From assembly GCA_946803715.1 (NCBI GenBank), contig CAMPET010000063.1, forward strand, positions 9,177 to 61,419: DNA of 52,243 bases, written 5' to 3'. Within the stretch, counting starts at the first letter, position 1. The number at the start of each line of letters is the position of its first letter. This DNA comes from Beroe ovata (Eukaryota; Ctenophora; Nuda; Beroida; Beroidae). Positions 11,381-21,917 of this stretch are shown piece after piece. A program made the translations under genes and the position numbers. Under the pieces are notes generated by a model. It worked only from the letters and a program-made list of their open reading frames with translations, was not told the DNA's origin and searched no databases.

Positions 11381-11388
11381 TATATAAG
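11381..11388 (+). promoter_or_regulatory. TATA-like element upstream of saposin-like gene
   Basis: TATATAAG stands about 200 bp before the ATG at 11585, which would place initiation near 11410 and leave a 5' UTR of about 170 bases. It is the best TATA match seen before this gene, but no initiator was verified. Confidence 0.35.
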
Positions 11389-11584
11389 AGAAGCTGTGAG
11401 TTCTTCCCAATATTATTCAAGCTCGCATCAGATTCGTTACCTAGTGGGATCATTTAAATTTAATAGTTTTTCATACCATTATCAATTTTCAGCTTTCGGC
11501 TCCTTCAGTGATCTTCTTCCTTTCAATCTTCTAAAACCAGCTAGATTTCATTGTTTTATGCCAAAGTATTTCAGCATCACAAAC

Positions 11585-14500
11585 ATGAAAACTACCTGCT
11601 TGATTGCCGTGATACTAATTATTGGAATGGTGGCTGGAACACCATTGCCACAGGCATCTCCCTTATGCGACGTGTGCATGACTGGGATCGGACATCTACA
11701 AAACATCCTCGGTTCTACCAGATTTGTGGTTAGTTAGAACCCTGCACTGGCCACTATCTGTCGAATGTCTGACATTATTCGGGCCCATGATATGGAAAAC
11801 CCTTAACCTACTGCGGCTATCATAATAACCATTCAATTTGATAATCTTATCAGAGATATTTTTAAATTAATGAGCACCATTGAATATGATACTAAAGACT
11901 TCCGCATTTTCAGAGAAATGTGAAGAAACTTCTCGGATATGGTTGCTGGTTTGCCCCAATCACCGATGTGAGTAGGCTATCATGAATGAATAAAGACGCG
12001 CATTTCAACACAACTCGCAACAGTGAAAACTTGTCTTGATTTTGTGCGATGCACAACCTAATTCATATACTATCAACCCATGTCCCATATACTACCAATT
12101 CATATACTATCAACCCATGTCCCATATACTATCAATTCATATACTATCCTCCTCCTCACAGTGCACCGCCAAAACTCAAGCAGTTATTGATGCAGTAGTG
12201 GAGTTCGTTAGGGATATCGATGCAAAACACGTGTGTTCCAAGATCTCTGACTGCACAGATGATGGTAGTGGTAACGACTTCTTCGATATCGGTAAATGTT
12301 TCATATTCCACTTCAACCATACCAACATTTTGGATCCAGAGTATAGAGTAGGGTAAATTTTCACATTGAAGTAATAGTGGAATTAATTCAAAACATAGAT
12401 TAGGAATCGACAGCAATTATACAAAAGAATAAAGTTCTTAATAACGTTCAATCATTAAAATTCATTCATCTAGAATTTTGGTAGTTTCTTCTGAGCAGCT
12501 CGTAGCATAGCAAGGTTTTCTTTGTACTGGTAGTCAGTAGGCCATACAGTCTCCCATTCTGGGTCCCAAATCTTGTCACAAGTGCAGTACACTCCAACTT
12601 GATAGTTACAAGATCTGTTCACACCATCAGAAAACTTATCCCCATCATTCTCCTTCTTGATGTACCGGCCTTTCTGAAGAATGTGTCTGGGGTCTGGGGT
12701 GAAGTGAGTGTTGACACAATGGTCGCCATAGCAATAACAGGAAACTCCCATGGTACCTAGATGGCAGTCGTGATCACCTCTACATCCTCTGGGGGCTAGT
12801 TGGCATTCATACTCAGGCACATGAGGATCATCCAGCACTTTGACAAACTGCTTGAGAACGATACCATTGCTTCGTGTGAGCTCACACCCCGTTGAAAGGT
12901 AACCATAAAAGTAGGATTGTAGATTGATCGCCTTTATGAAATGCTCAGTGCCAAGGAAGCGAGACTTGAGAAGACTCCAGATACTTGAATACTGCTCCGA
13001 GACAGGCTCCTCAGTCAGGTTAGCTTCTTTGAGGAACTTGATGAGGAGATCATCCGTGACATTTACGATTAATTTTGCCCTGGTATCTGAAGAGCCTCCT
13101 CTCACCACCAGTCCTTCACTTGTGGCAAGGCTCGCTACCTTGTCGTAGTCGCCTGCTGTGAAGTTGGCACAAGCTTTGAGATGGAGTGACTGGAGAGTGG
13201 CACAAGTCTTGACGAGGAAGTCCTTCATGGAAATCTTCTCGCTTGTCTTAGAGAAGACATACCTTGTGAGTCTTGAACCCTGAGACACCCGTCTCGTGAC
13301 ATGGGATCCATAGGTGCTGAAGAAAGAGTCATATTCATACCATGAGCTGGCAAGATGCGCATCCTCAATCACTGATGGGAGATCAATGAAAGCTTTCAGA
13401 AATTCTTCTTCCAGGGGAGCCGAAAAGAGACAGTCAGGGAGAATGTTATAAAAACTAGTAATAGCGTATATATCCATGCCCATTCCCTTGACATCTATAG
13501 TATGAGTGTCGATTCCTTCACTAGCCCCTAGAACGGATGCCGATAGGGTGTAGCCATTCCACAAGGAGACAGGCAAGCCTGCCTCTCCCCCAAGCTTGCT
13601 GTAGAATGAGTGGGTGTTCTCGTAGAATGTCTTCTCCTCTCTATTGATCAGGGAAGGAACCTTCTTTATACAGGAATCATCCAGTCCCTTGAAGATGCTT
13701 TTCCCATTCCCGTTGTCTTCCACTAGGGAGAGGGAAGGGATGAAATAGCCCTCTCCGAGCCCACAGAGAGCATCATTCCCATTGGCAGGACATTTCCTCA
13801 CTCCAGCAGCACATCCTGCTACCAGAATGCTCGCTATCAGTAGAACATACATTGTGCGAGTACAGCTCTGCATAATAGAGATATGGGTTATGTCAGTTGT
13901 GTAGGGCTTATAGTAACTGAATATAAGAGGGAGATGTAAGTCAGTTCACATAAGTAAATATACGAGTTTCGATTTATAAGACAAATTTACAAACGAAAAT
14001 TGACGCAAGGGAAGGACGCATAGCGTACGTGAAAGTGGAGAGAGATGGACATATATTATCTCACAATCTCCAGCAGCATACTGATTCACGTCACAAGCAG
14101 AGCACACACACACACATGTGAGAGATAATCTGCAGTCCCGTGACTTGGTCCATGCAGCTCATGAGTGTAACTCTATACCAAAAACCGCTACACGTGACCA
14201 CTGCTGTGAACGAGTGATAAGCAGTCGAACCTGTGAATTTAGCATCAGCTGCTGTAGCACAATGTCATGGGATATTTATTAGAGAATATTATTCCTGTAC
14301 TAGGACGTGCACGTGATTATACCTAGAGTTTTCTCAGAACGAATCTTCGAAATTCCTCAGAATAAAACCATATTCATATCATTTTATCCCAATTTCAGTT
14401 GACAATGCGGTCTGTGATGCTTGCAAGACCAAATACGACTACGTCCATGCAGTATTGGAGGAAAACCCAGAAATAAAGGTACGCTCATAATAGAAAACGA

Positions 14501-15250
14501 GGGGTCAAACTGTCCAGAGTGCAATACTTCCAAAAGGAGATTATTTCCCATCGAAACTGCTTTAAGTAATTCTATTTATTACATCCTTCACTGCAAGATT
14601 AATGTCACACACAACCACACACAAGCATACACATACGTCGTACACCCTGCTTTGAAACAGCCAAGGGAACACGCCCCGGTCAATCCCATACTTTTCTGAG
14701 TTTCTTCCCTATTCAGTACTTGGTCACGATCTCATTAAACTGAAACTGCTCTAAATTCAATGATAATGAAGTATAATAATATCTACTCATAGTATTTCAT
14801 TGATCAAGTCCTATTCTCTGTTTCAGTTCAATATCAAGAGGGCCGTGGGAGCAGTCTGTCTCGTGCCATTATCACCGGTTGGTAATATCAGCACTGAACT
14901 AGTATTTGCTCCTGTAGATTCTACAGGAGCACATAGAACACTGGATTCGGGTGAAGGCCTCTACCATAGATTCTATGTTTAACTTGTAATCGCTTACTCA
15001 CAGAGTTCATGCCTTTTGTTTAAACTCATTCCGTTTCTATCTGACAAAAAACTAACAAATCTCGTGAAAAAATAATTGTAGCCTCTAGGCACTAGAAGAT
15101 TGAATAATGAATCTGATACTTGCTCCTTCGAAGTGCAATGACCGTTATGACTCTTTTCAGTGTGATACGATTGTGGCTGCTGTTGATAACGCCTTCGCTG
15201 CCATTGAACAGAGTTCTGAGGAAATCTGCATGGATATCAAGTTCTGTTAA
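11585..15250 (+). CDS. Secreted protein with two saposin-B-like domains, six exons
   Basis: Exons 11585-11728, 11914-11967, 12162-12291, 14399-14478, 14827-14877 and 15161-15250 join in phase (0,0,1,0,0) and give about 182 residues ending at TAA. Residues 1-19 form a signal peptide (ILIIGMVAGT core). Each domain has six cysteines in saposin order: CDVC, then C59, C67, C91 and C97; and CDAC, then C147, C154, C176 and C182. Saposin-like proteins bind or perturb membrane lipids; the family includes sphingolipid activators, amoebapores, caenopores and granulysin. The short secreted two-domain form resembles the antimicrobial or lytic branch more than long prosaposin, but activity cannot be inferred. 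The frame is open upstream of 11585, yet the signal peptide supports this start. Intron 3 contains a MACPF gene on the other strand. Confidence 0.85.
12470..13873 (-). CDS. Secreted MACPF-domain (perforin-like) protein, intronless, nested
   Basis: A 467-residue single-exon frame with a signal peptide at 1-23. The MACPF signature lies at 181-200 (FFSTYGSHVTRRVSQGSR), matching the family's Y-G-T/S-H motif. Further family-like features are GLGEGY near 38-43 and VVRGG at 256-260. After about residue 355 a Cys-rich module follows the C-C-C-C-x-C-C spacing of an EGF-like domain (C357, C364, C370, C379, C381, C386), and a last Cys cluster sits at 422-432. MACPF proteins assemble into membrane rings in immunity, defence, venom or development; some are not lytic. 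The entire gene lies within intron 3 of the saposin-like gene, in antisense orientation, 178 bp from exon 3 and about 525 bp from exon 4. Confidence 0.88.
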   Translation of the reverse strand: MQSCTRTMYVLLIASILVAGCAAGVRKCPANGNDALCGLGEGYFIPSLSLVEDNGNGKSIFKGLDDSCIKKVPSLINREEKTFYENTHSFYSKLGGEAGLPVSLWNGYTLSASVLGASEGIDTHTIDVKGMGMDIYAITSFYNILPDCLFSAPLEEEFLKAFIDLPSVIEDAHLASSWYEYDSFFSTYGSHVTRRVSQGSRLTRYVFSKTSEKISMKDFLVKTCATLQSLHLKACANFTAGDYDKVASLATSEGLVVRGGSSDTRAKLIVNVTDDLLIKFLKEANLTEEPVSEQYSSIWSLLKSRFLGTEHFIKAINLQSYFYGYLSTGCELTRSNGIVLKQFVKVLDDPHVPEYECQLAPRGCRGDHDCHLGTMGVSCYCYGDHCVNTHFTPDPRHILQKGRYIKKENDGDKFSDGVNRSCNYQVGVYCTCDKIWDPEWETVWPTDYQYKENLAMLRAAQKKLPKF

Positions 15251-16034
15251 ACGAGGACTTTCGGGGAGAAATTTGACCATTTTGAAATGTTAAGATGAAA
15301 TACTGATTCTAAATTTCTGCAACCATATTGTTCTATCTTTTCGATAAGTAAAAACTAAAAGGGGTATAGGACTCTACGGCGGAGGACTCTACGGCGGAGG
15401 ACTCTATGNGGAAACCTCGAATAAGAAATATCTCGCCCATTAAGTGAAAATGAAATAGGGTGGGACTGGAATATTGAACTAAAGTGACAGAATATAACAA
15501 CTTTTCTGAATGATTTGATCTTTACCTCAATGATACTGGAACGTTGACGAGTTTAAACCTCGCATAAACACAGTGAAGTGATATACATATCAAAGTATCA
15601 TGAAATCGCGGACCCCTCTTTGAAATAGCCCTCGGGCGAATCACTCGTATCAGAAGTTTGAAGCTGGTGATGTCACACAAGTTTTATAGATGTAAGCAAT
15701 TGGGAAAGAGGTGTCCAGTTTCAACCTCTTATCACAGTTGGTTGGTACATGCGTGTGTGTGTGTGGTCAGTCAAACGCGTTCCCTACTACCTTCTTGCTA
15801 CACAACAACACGACGTATTAGTCCCTCGTTTGAGGAATGTCAACCTCCAGTTTCACCAAGTTGCGGTCTCATGTTAAAGGTGAGATGATTTGGGTGTGTT
15901 CCGGGATCTTGTGTCGGATGTTACAACCTGCCAGTGTCTCAATAGCAGTCTCTGATATTTTCTCACATTATTACATAATGTTAACCTGTTGCTCTGCGTA
16001 TTCATGAACGCCAGTAAGTTTACTGGCTTCACCC

Positions 16035-16066
<32 letters not shown>

Positions 16067-16651
16067 NGGTGAACAGTCACTTCTATTTCGTGTGGGTTCT
16101 TACCTATGTCGTAGATTTTAACTTTTCCCAAAATATCCGTGAACTACTGCAAACAGTAGGTATTATCAGCATTTCGTTGGTACATCAATGTGAACTTGGT
16201 GTAAGCTTGCCGTGCTTGTCGGTTACTATAATGTGTGTCTTGTGTTTTGCTAAACTAGATCTCGTATAATACCTGCCATGGATAAGATAGCCCTACTACC
16301 AGGTAATTGGATAATGGAACCAGGTAATTGGAAACCAGGTGATTTGATACCAGGTGATTTGATACCAGGTGATTGGATAATTGATTTGGTACAGAGTGTT
16401 TAATTCACACCTGTTCACAGCACTGTCATCACATTGAAAACATCAATATCAGAAGGATATATTATAATCCTAAATTGACCAGTAGTTATGTTTGACCAAG
16501 AGTTATCTCAATATTTTGACCCTTTATTTGACCCTTTATTTGACCCTAGCTTATTGGTACCTCTTGACCCTTGCTCTTTCTCGTTATCCCGCCGTTTCTA
16601 TTTGAGTCCAAATTGCAAGTCTATCCAGCTTTAACCATCCAATAATTTCAG
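15251..16651. repeat. Intergenic stretch with satellites and two single-N gaps
   Basis: No gene is recognised. It holds a GGACTCTACGGCGGA triplicate at 15369-15408 ending at an N (15409) and a (CA)n tract ending at an N near 16066. A 15-bp repeat (ACCAGGTGATTTGAT-like) runs from 16299 to 16380, and a TTTGACCCTTTA repeat lies at about 16515-16550. Confidence 0.7.
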
Positions 16652-16994
16652 GTTCATTCATACTGCGGGCAGATATCGAAGGCCAGGTGTCCTGTAGTGT
16701 GTCAGCAAGGGACGGGCTATCCATCAGGGATATTTTCTGGGTGGGTGTCTGACACACACAGGTCACACTCCCGCATACACTTGTAACTCATCATTCAACA
16801 GCTTACACAAATATATCCCCGATATACTGAGATCTCCTAATCATAGCCGCAGCACTGAAACGAGCTGATCACACTCACACAGATACACAGATACACAGCT
16901 ACACAGCTACACAGATAAACACACACAGACACACACACTATACTGAGATCTACTCATCCTAGCCGCAATGAAACGCTGAACACACTTGTCACAG

Positions 16995-19885
16995 GAAAAG
17001 TTGGAGAACACAGGTGGAAGGAAATGGGAGAATTTCCTGGTGTACACGAAGTGGACAAGAGTTCACATTGAGTGGGAGATGAATTGTAGTTGTGCGAGGG
17101 GACACGCTCTTCTCATCATAAACAAGCTGGACAAGCTACCAGTTCCCCTACCAGGGGCTCATCACTTTATCAGGAAAGATGTCGTGAGTCATCACAACAC
17201 TCAATTCAAATCGTCCATACCGTCGTATTATGAAGAGGAAATAATTAGACACGATTTTAAACTTGATGAAACATGAACTTGATCCGGGAATATACTTGCT
17301 GATATTATTCACACTGTTCCCCCCCAACGTCAGATCAACGCAGCCGTAGGAAGGTACTGTGAGAAGGATTTCTATTACATCATCCGACCTAGTGGAAGTG
17401 CTAAGAACCTAGGCAGCTTCGCTTTAGTGATAACGTGAGTCAGTTGACGACATACACAGTTTAGCCTACGTCATTCAGACCGATTCTAACTGCAACACCA
17501 TGCACAACTAAGAGATGTAAAATATATACAGGGAAGTCGAGACGGGTTTGAAAGTGTTGTCAGCTATATGTAACCGGGAAACGGGAAACCTTCCTGAACC
17601 TAATTTTCCCGCCCTTTTCTCAGGACTCCGTCATTCCCTAGCGGAAAGTCGTGTATACGACATGTGACTGTTGCGTACAATAAGGACACAGACAACTTCT
17701 CACTTTGCTCTAAGGAATTTGACAGCTTGGACTCCTTAGTCAACTACTTCAAGGTTAATGTTTTAACCAATTTACCGTGTCATGGTATAGGTAACTATAC
17801 TATAAGTATATCAATGGCCCCCTCCTGGCCGTCTATTGACCCCTTCCTACCATCATGGTGGACTTTATTGACCCCATTATAGATTTTGGGTGTTTAGGTA
17901 TTGTCCAACGGATATTTCCGATAAACAAACCTAACATTATCTTCCCGCCTCGACACAGACCACACCGATAAAAGCACACAATGGTCCCAACATGTACCTG
18001 CGGAACCCAATTCCAGTGGACCCTCAGCTGGAAGAGGACTGCAAGAAACCGTGGAGAACAACCAGAACAGGTTAAGATCCATGTTAAGATCCATGTTAAT
18101 GAACGGGGGTAAAAATCACCGAGTATCTGTTAACGACAATAACAATCCCATAGTAACTGCGCATGGTTTATAGCATGAACCCCTATGTTGTCAGGGCAAC
18201 GCACAGCAGACACTCCAGGCGGTGGTGGTGGTGAGACGGACCAGACACCAGACACAATCTCTCTGTGGAGCTGCTCATCCTCACTAACTCCCAACTCATA
18301 CTCTCGTGAGTGTCACTTGTCAACAATGGCCATAGCTATTATACTCCGCACTCTAGTAACCTATATCAAGCAATGTAGATTGTAGGAATAAAGCCTAGCA
18401 CCATATCATAATCAAGCAATGCAGGGAAGGATCCAATTAATACTCAGAACTCGAGTTCAAATAGCATACACAAATAACCACTGTTTCAGTTTCCTACGAC
18501 TACGATGGTAGTGTGAGTGGCCTCAGCTGCAGTGAAGATGATCAATCATATGAGTGCAACCGATCCGCGAGGGACAAATTCAGGTGTCCCACAGTAATAA
18601 ACAGAGGTATAGATACAAAAACGGGGGGATCCAAGGGAGACCTTGGGGAACTTTTTTGAGGAATCTTCAGAAACCACTCCCAAGTTCCCCTTGGACCCGC
18701 CAAACATACGCAATAATGTAAAATATGGCGAAAAAAACTGTGTTCTCACCTTGTTATTTCAGATGTTCCATCTCCAATGTCTCCCGTATCAGATCTCTCT
18801 CTCAGTCACCACTCTTACAGTGACGTGGTGAGTACACTCCTGAAATACAATGCTCCTGGGTAAGAATATCGAGCCTCTCTTTAATGTTGATATTAAATGA
18901 GTATTAACTCACTGAATATTGATGGCTAATATGATTCTATCAGTTGTTTAGATTGTTTCGCACAATAGGGAGCCTCAGATTGAAATGTAACTGATGATAA
19001 TCCTAGGAAATGAGAGCACAGAGCGGTAGCAGTTCTGGAGCAAGTCAATCCGGCGGATCAGTCAGCAGTTCAGCTTCCTTCCGCCGTTCTCAGTTCTACT
19101 ACGACACGACCACGAAACCGGGCATGAAACTACAGCGACCCTTCTCTGAGGTTCTGAGGGGAGGAGCCGAACACTGTACGATAGATCCGAGTAGGACTAA
19201 GAGCGTGCCTCATACATTCCTGGTGAGTATTTGACAGCGTGGTGCTGTACTACTGTACACAGGTCACTTGACAGCGTGGTGCTGTACTACTGTTCACTGA
19301 TCACAGTATAGGGCAGGAAGATGGTTCACTATGACCATGATTCAGGTGAGACAAACTCCCGAAGGCGAGATATGTCCGATAGAACCAGAGGAGACGTATG
19401 TAGAGATGACACCGACTCTACAGAAGGAGTTCCACCTGAGTGCCCCGAGCCCCTGTCCCGAGATCAGGACCGATACTATGGTGCGAGTAGACAACGAACA
19501 CTCGAGAACACTCACACGGGGAGATGGCCCGGAATCGTGCTATATCAACATGAACACAATCAACCAGGAAATCAGTGCTCTCGAACCATCGGAAACCTAT
19601 GTGGAAATGAGCCAGGTCCGGAGGCCGAGTCCGCCCTCCGATCACCACGTGTATGTGAACAGACCGGCCAGGCCGGCGTCGCCTAGCAACACGGCCGCCG
19701 ACCCGAGGTCAAGTTACGACCCCGTTACGACCCAGAAACTGATTGATAACGTTCAGCATCTCATGGTCACAGTAGAGGAACAGGCTAAGGAGATACTTAC
19801 TCTGAAGATGACTGTCAAAGATCTGAAACTCAAGATGGAGGCACTGGAAAATTATGAGACCCAGCCTTATAATTACGACCATTGA
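16995..19885 (+). CDS. SH2 adaptor with YxxM/YxN motifs and C-terminal coiled coil
   Basis: Nine exons join in phase: 16995-17183, 17334-17434, 17624-17753, 17959-18070, 18195-18305, 18490-18606, 18763-18827, 19007-19222 and 19307-19885. They give 539 residues, numbered here from 16995. An extra exon at 16652-16740 fits the phase and may extend the N-terminus. The SH2 domain covers about 53-145: HHFIRKDVINAAV is helix A, DFYYIIRPSGSAKNLGSF carries the phosphotyrosine-binding Arg in place of FLVR, and FDSLDSLVNYFK is the distal helix. A low-complexity Ser/Gly linker follows. The last exon carries TYVEM (Tyr378), CYINM (Tyr426), TYVEM (Tyr445) and VYVNR (Tyr463), which are p85-PI3K (YxxM) and Grb2 (YxN) consensus sites. 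A coiled coil (about 498-533) ends the protein. No kinase domain or membrane segment is seen. It should act as a cytoplasmic adaptor for tyrosine-kinase signals; no orthologue is recognised. Confidence 0.82.
19223..19306 (+). repeat. Tandem duplication filling an 84-bp intron
   Basis: The last intron of the SH2 adaptor gene is essentially two copies of a 37-bp unit (TTGACAGCGTGGTGCTGTAC and flanks). Each copy ends near a potential acceptor (cacag at about 19261 and tcacag at 19306). Confidence 0.75.
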
Positions 19886-20927
19886 ATGGAGATGTAGCTA
19901 ATTTTGAATCAAATTGGATCTGATCGAGTTCATTAGCGTTAGTATCTGAGTGTTGAATATGTGAAAATGTTGTACTTATTGCCAAACTGTTCTTTAATTT
20001 GAATGACAAATTCAAACATTTATCTAATTACTCGCTTTTTACTGCTTGATAATGAATCTTACCAAGGAGAATTCCATATTTGTTGTGATGTTGGCGAACC
20101 TATGAGCATACGAGAACCCAAGAGCAAGCACAAAATGTGAAAATGATAGTTGTACGATGATGCATGAAGTCGTTCTAGATTGAAATCGTCGCGCGCGCTC
20201 GCGCGCGAATAACCAGCGCGCATTTTTTGCGCCCAGATTTCTTGTAAAATGCATCGCGCGTTACACGAAATTTACGGGAACTGCTACTTCTACATAGCGT
20301 GATGACAAACATTAAACAAGAGTGGTGTGATGTCTTTGTTTTGAACATTTCATAACGAGTAGGTATGCTCGGGAAACGAGTTTCATGCGTTCTCAGGCGA
20401 TGCGAAATGCGAGGTGTTTCATCCAATAGTATAGATCAGATATCTTCTTTAGGGGTGTATTCATTCCACATAACAGTATTCTGGCATAAATATTCAAAAA
20501 TGTATAATATAGTTGATGTAAGCACCTATGTTTTTTCCCATAGCTGGGCCATGACCATTTGGAATGCCATGATCATTGGGTGTGCCATGATCATTGGGAT
20601 TTTTACACTATTGAATGATATATTTCACAATACGTTTTAAATTCGACTTTAAATTTTGTAGCATACGGACTTTAAATTTTGTAGCATACGGACACTATGT
20701 CCGTATGCTACAAAATTTAAAGTCGACTTTAAAGCTGATTTAAAGCCCAGGTCGGCTTTAAATGCAAAATTTCAACTTTCTCGTATGCAAACCAATTTCT
20801 TATCCCAAATTTTTAAATTTAAAGGGCACCTCCTAAAGTCGACTTTAAATTGGTATGCTACAAAATTTTAAAGCTGAGGTCGCCTTTAAATCTCGTCTTT
20901 AAATGCCGGAAATTTAAAGTAGCCCCC
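19886..20927. repeat. Intergenic: CG palindrome and TTTAAA-rich inverted repeat
   Basis: There is no gene. A CGCGCGCGCTCGCGCGCG palindrome lies at about 20190-20207. From 20644 to 20920 the DNA is built from TTTAAA/AGTCGACTTTAAA units. They include a perfect inverted repeat with 25-bp arms (20669-20693 and 20699-20723, loop ACTAT) and a further tandem copy of the left arm at 20644-20670. Confidence 0.8.
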
Positions 20928-21119
20928 TTACTTCTCATAAAGGAGCGCCCAATGCCCACTGAATATCTGAGTCATAGCTATAAATAGCATCGCAATATTT
21001 GCAGCAATATTCAGGAGGGCATACAAAAACCTAGCTTTCCGATAAATCAGGTCAGCCTTGTTAGCGGGGGGCGGTGCAAGTAACTCAATTACGTGCAATG
21101 CAAAGCCCTCATATTGCAT
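20928..21119 (-). CDS. Short membrane-protein reading frame (possible last exon)
   Basis: A 63-residue frame with one strong hydrophobic segment (about 31-53, ALLNIAANIAMLFIAMTQIF) preceded by a basic, polar stretch (NKADLIYRKARF). The composition looks coding, and the frame stays open about ten codons before the ATG. It could be a small single-pass membrane protein or the final exon of a multi-pass one. No family was recognised. It lies 0.8 kb downstream of the phosphoserine phosphatase stop, on the same strand. Confidence 0.4.
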   Translation of the reverse strand: MQYEGFALHVIELLAPPPANKADLIYRKARFLYALLNIAANIAMLFIAMTQIFSGHWALLYEK

Positions 21120-21917
21120 TATTCGACAAAAACCGGTATTACGAGTTTTTAATTCAATAACAAAGATAAGATTGAATTACTGATGTACAAGGTGGGAAAA
21201 GTAAATCGACGATAAGAAACGGGTTTTACTGGTATTTGAGAAATAGCGAGATTGTGGCAATTTATGAATTTGAAATCACATTTCCTTCACCATTGGTGAG
21301 GGGAATTGGATTCGTAAATTGTCACAAAGTGCCCACCTACATATTATGGAGAACAATACATTCGGTTGGATTTTGACAATGAAAACGTGTAAGCAGACGA
21401 ATATTCGAAGAATTTAACATACCTCAAGAGACGGGGAGCATTTCAATGTTCGCCTTCCCTCCGTTAATTTTCCCATTTACTTTGCTATAGAGATTCTGCT
21501 AATGTTAGCTCTTCAATGATAATAAACTAGAAAGTGTAATGAGCATAATATAATCAGTTATTTTATGCATGCTGCAACGGCAATTTTAGTGGTATTGATA
21601 CCAAAAACAACAGTCTTGAGCTGAAATTCCATTTTCTACACAAAAATAACAATTTTCCATGCACTGAACATTCGACAACTTCATCCCAAAGAAGTCGTTG
21701 ATAAATAATACTGTAATAACTGTACATAAATCGGTTAAGAAATAAAATCTGGGCAAATTAAGTCAGTCTGTTAATAGACAACTCATAAACAACACAATAC
21801 GTAGAAACCCGTCCAAATTAACTACTATCCTTCAATTATGTAACACTACAAGAAAATACGTCATGAGGTAGTAACAGGCCCAAACTCATGCAGTTAACAC
21901 GATCATAATCAGCGCCC
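21120..21917. other. Intergenic, nothing recognised
   Basis: AT-rich spacer between the phosphatase 3' end and the small membrane-protein frame. No repeats or coding exons stand out. Confidence 0.5.

Noticed and set aside
11243-11584. N-terminal extension of the saposin-like gene
   Set aside because: The frame is open, but a TATA-like element lies inside it and a proper signal peptide begins at 11585.
12036-12161. Apparent coding sequence upstream of saposin exon 3
   Set aside because: It is a TCAACCCATGTCCCATATAC-type tandem repeat in the intron; the acceptor at 12161 marks the true exon start.
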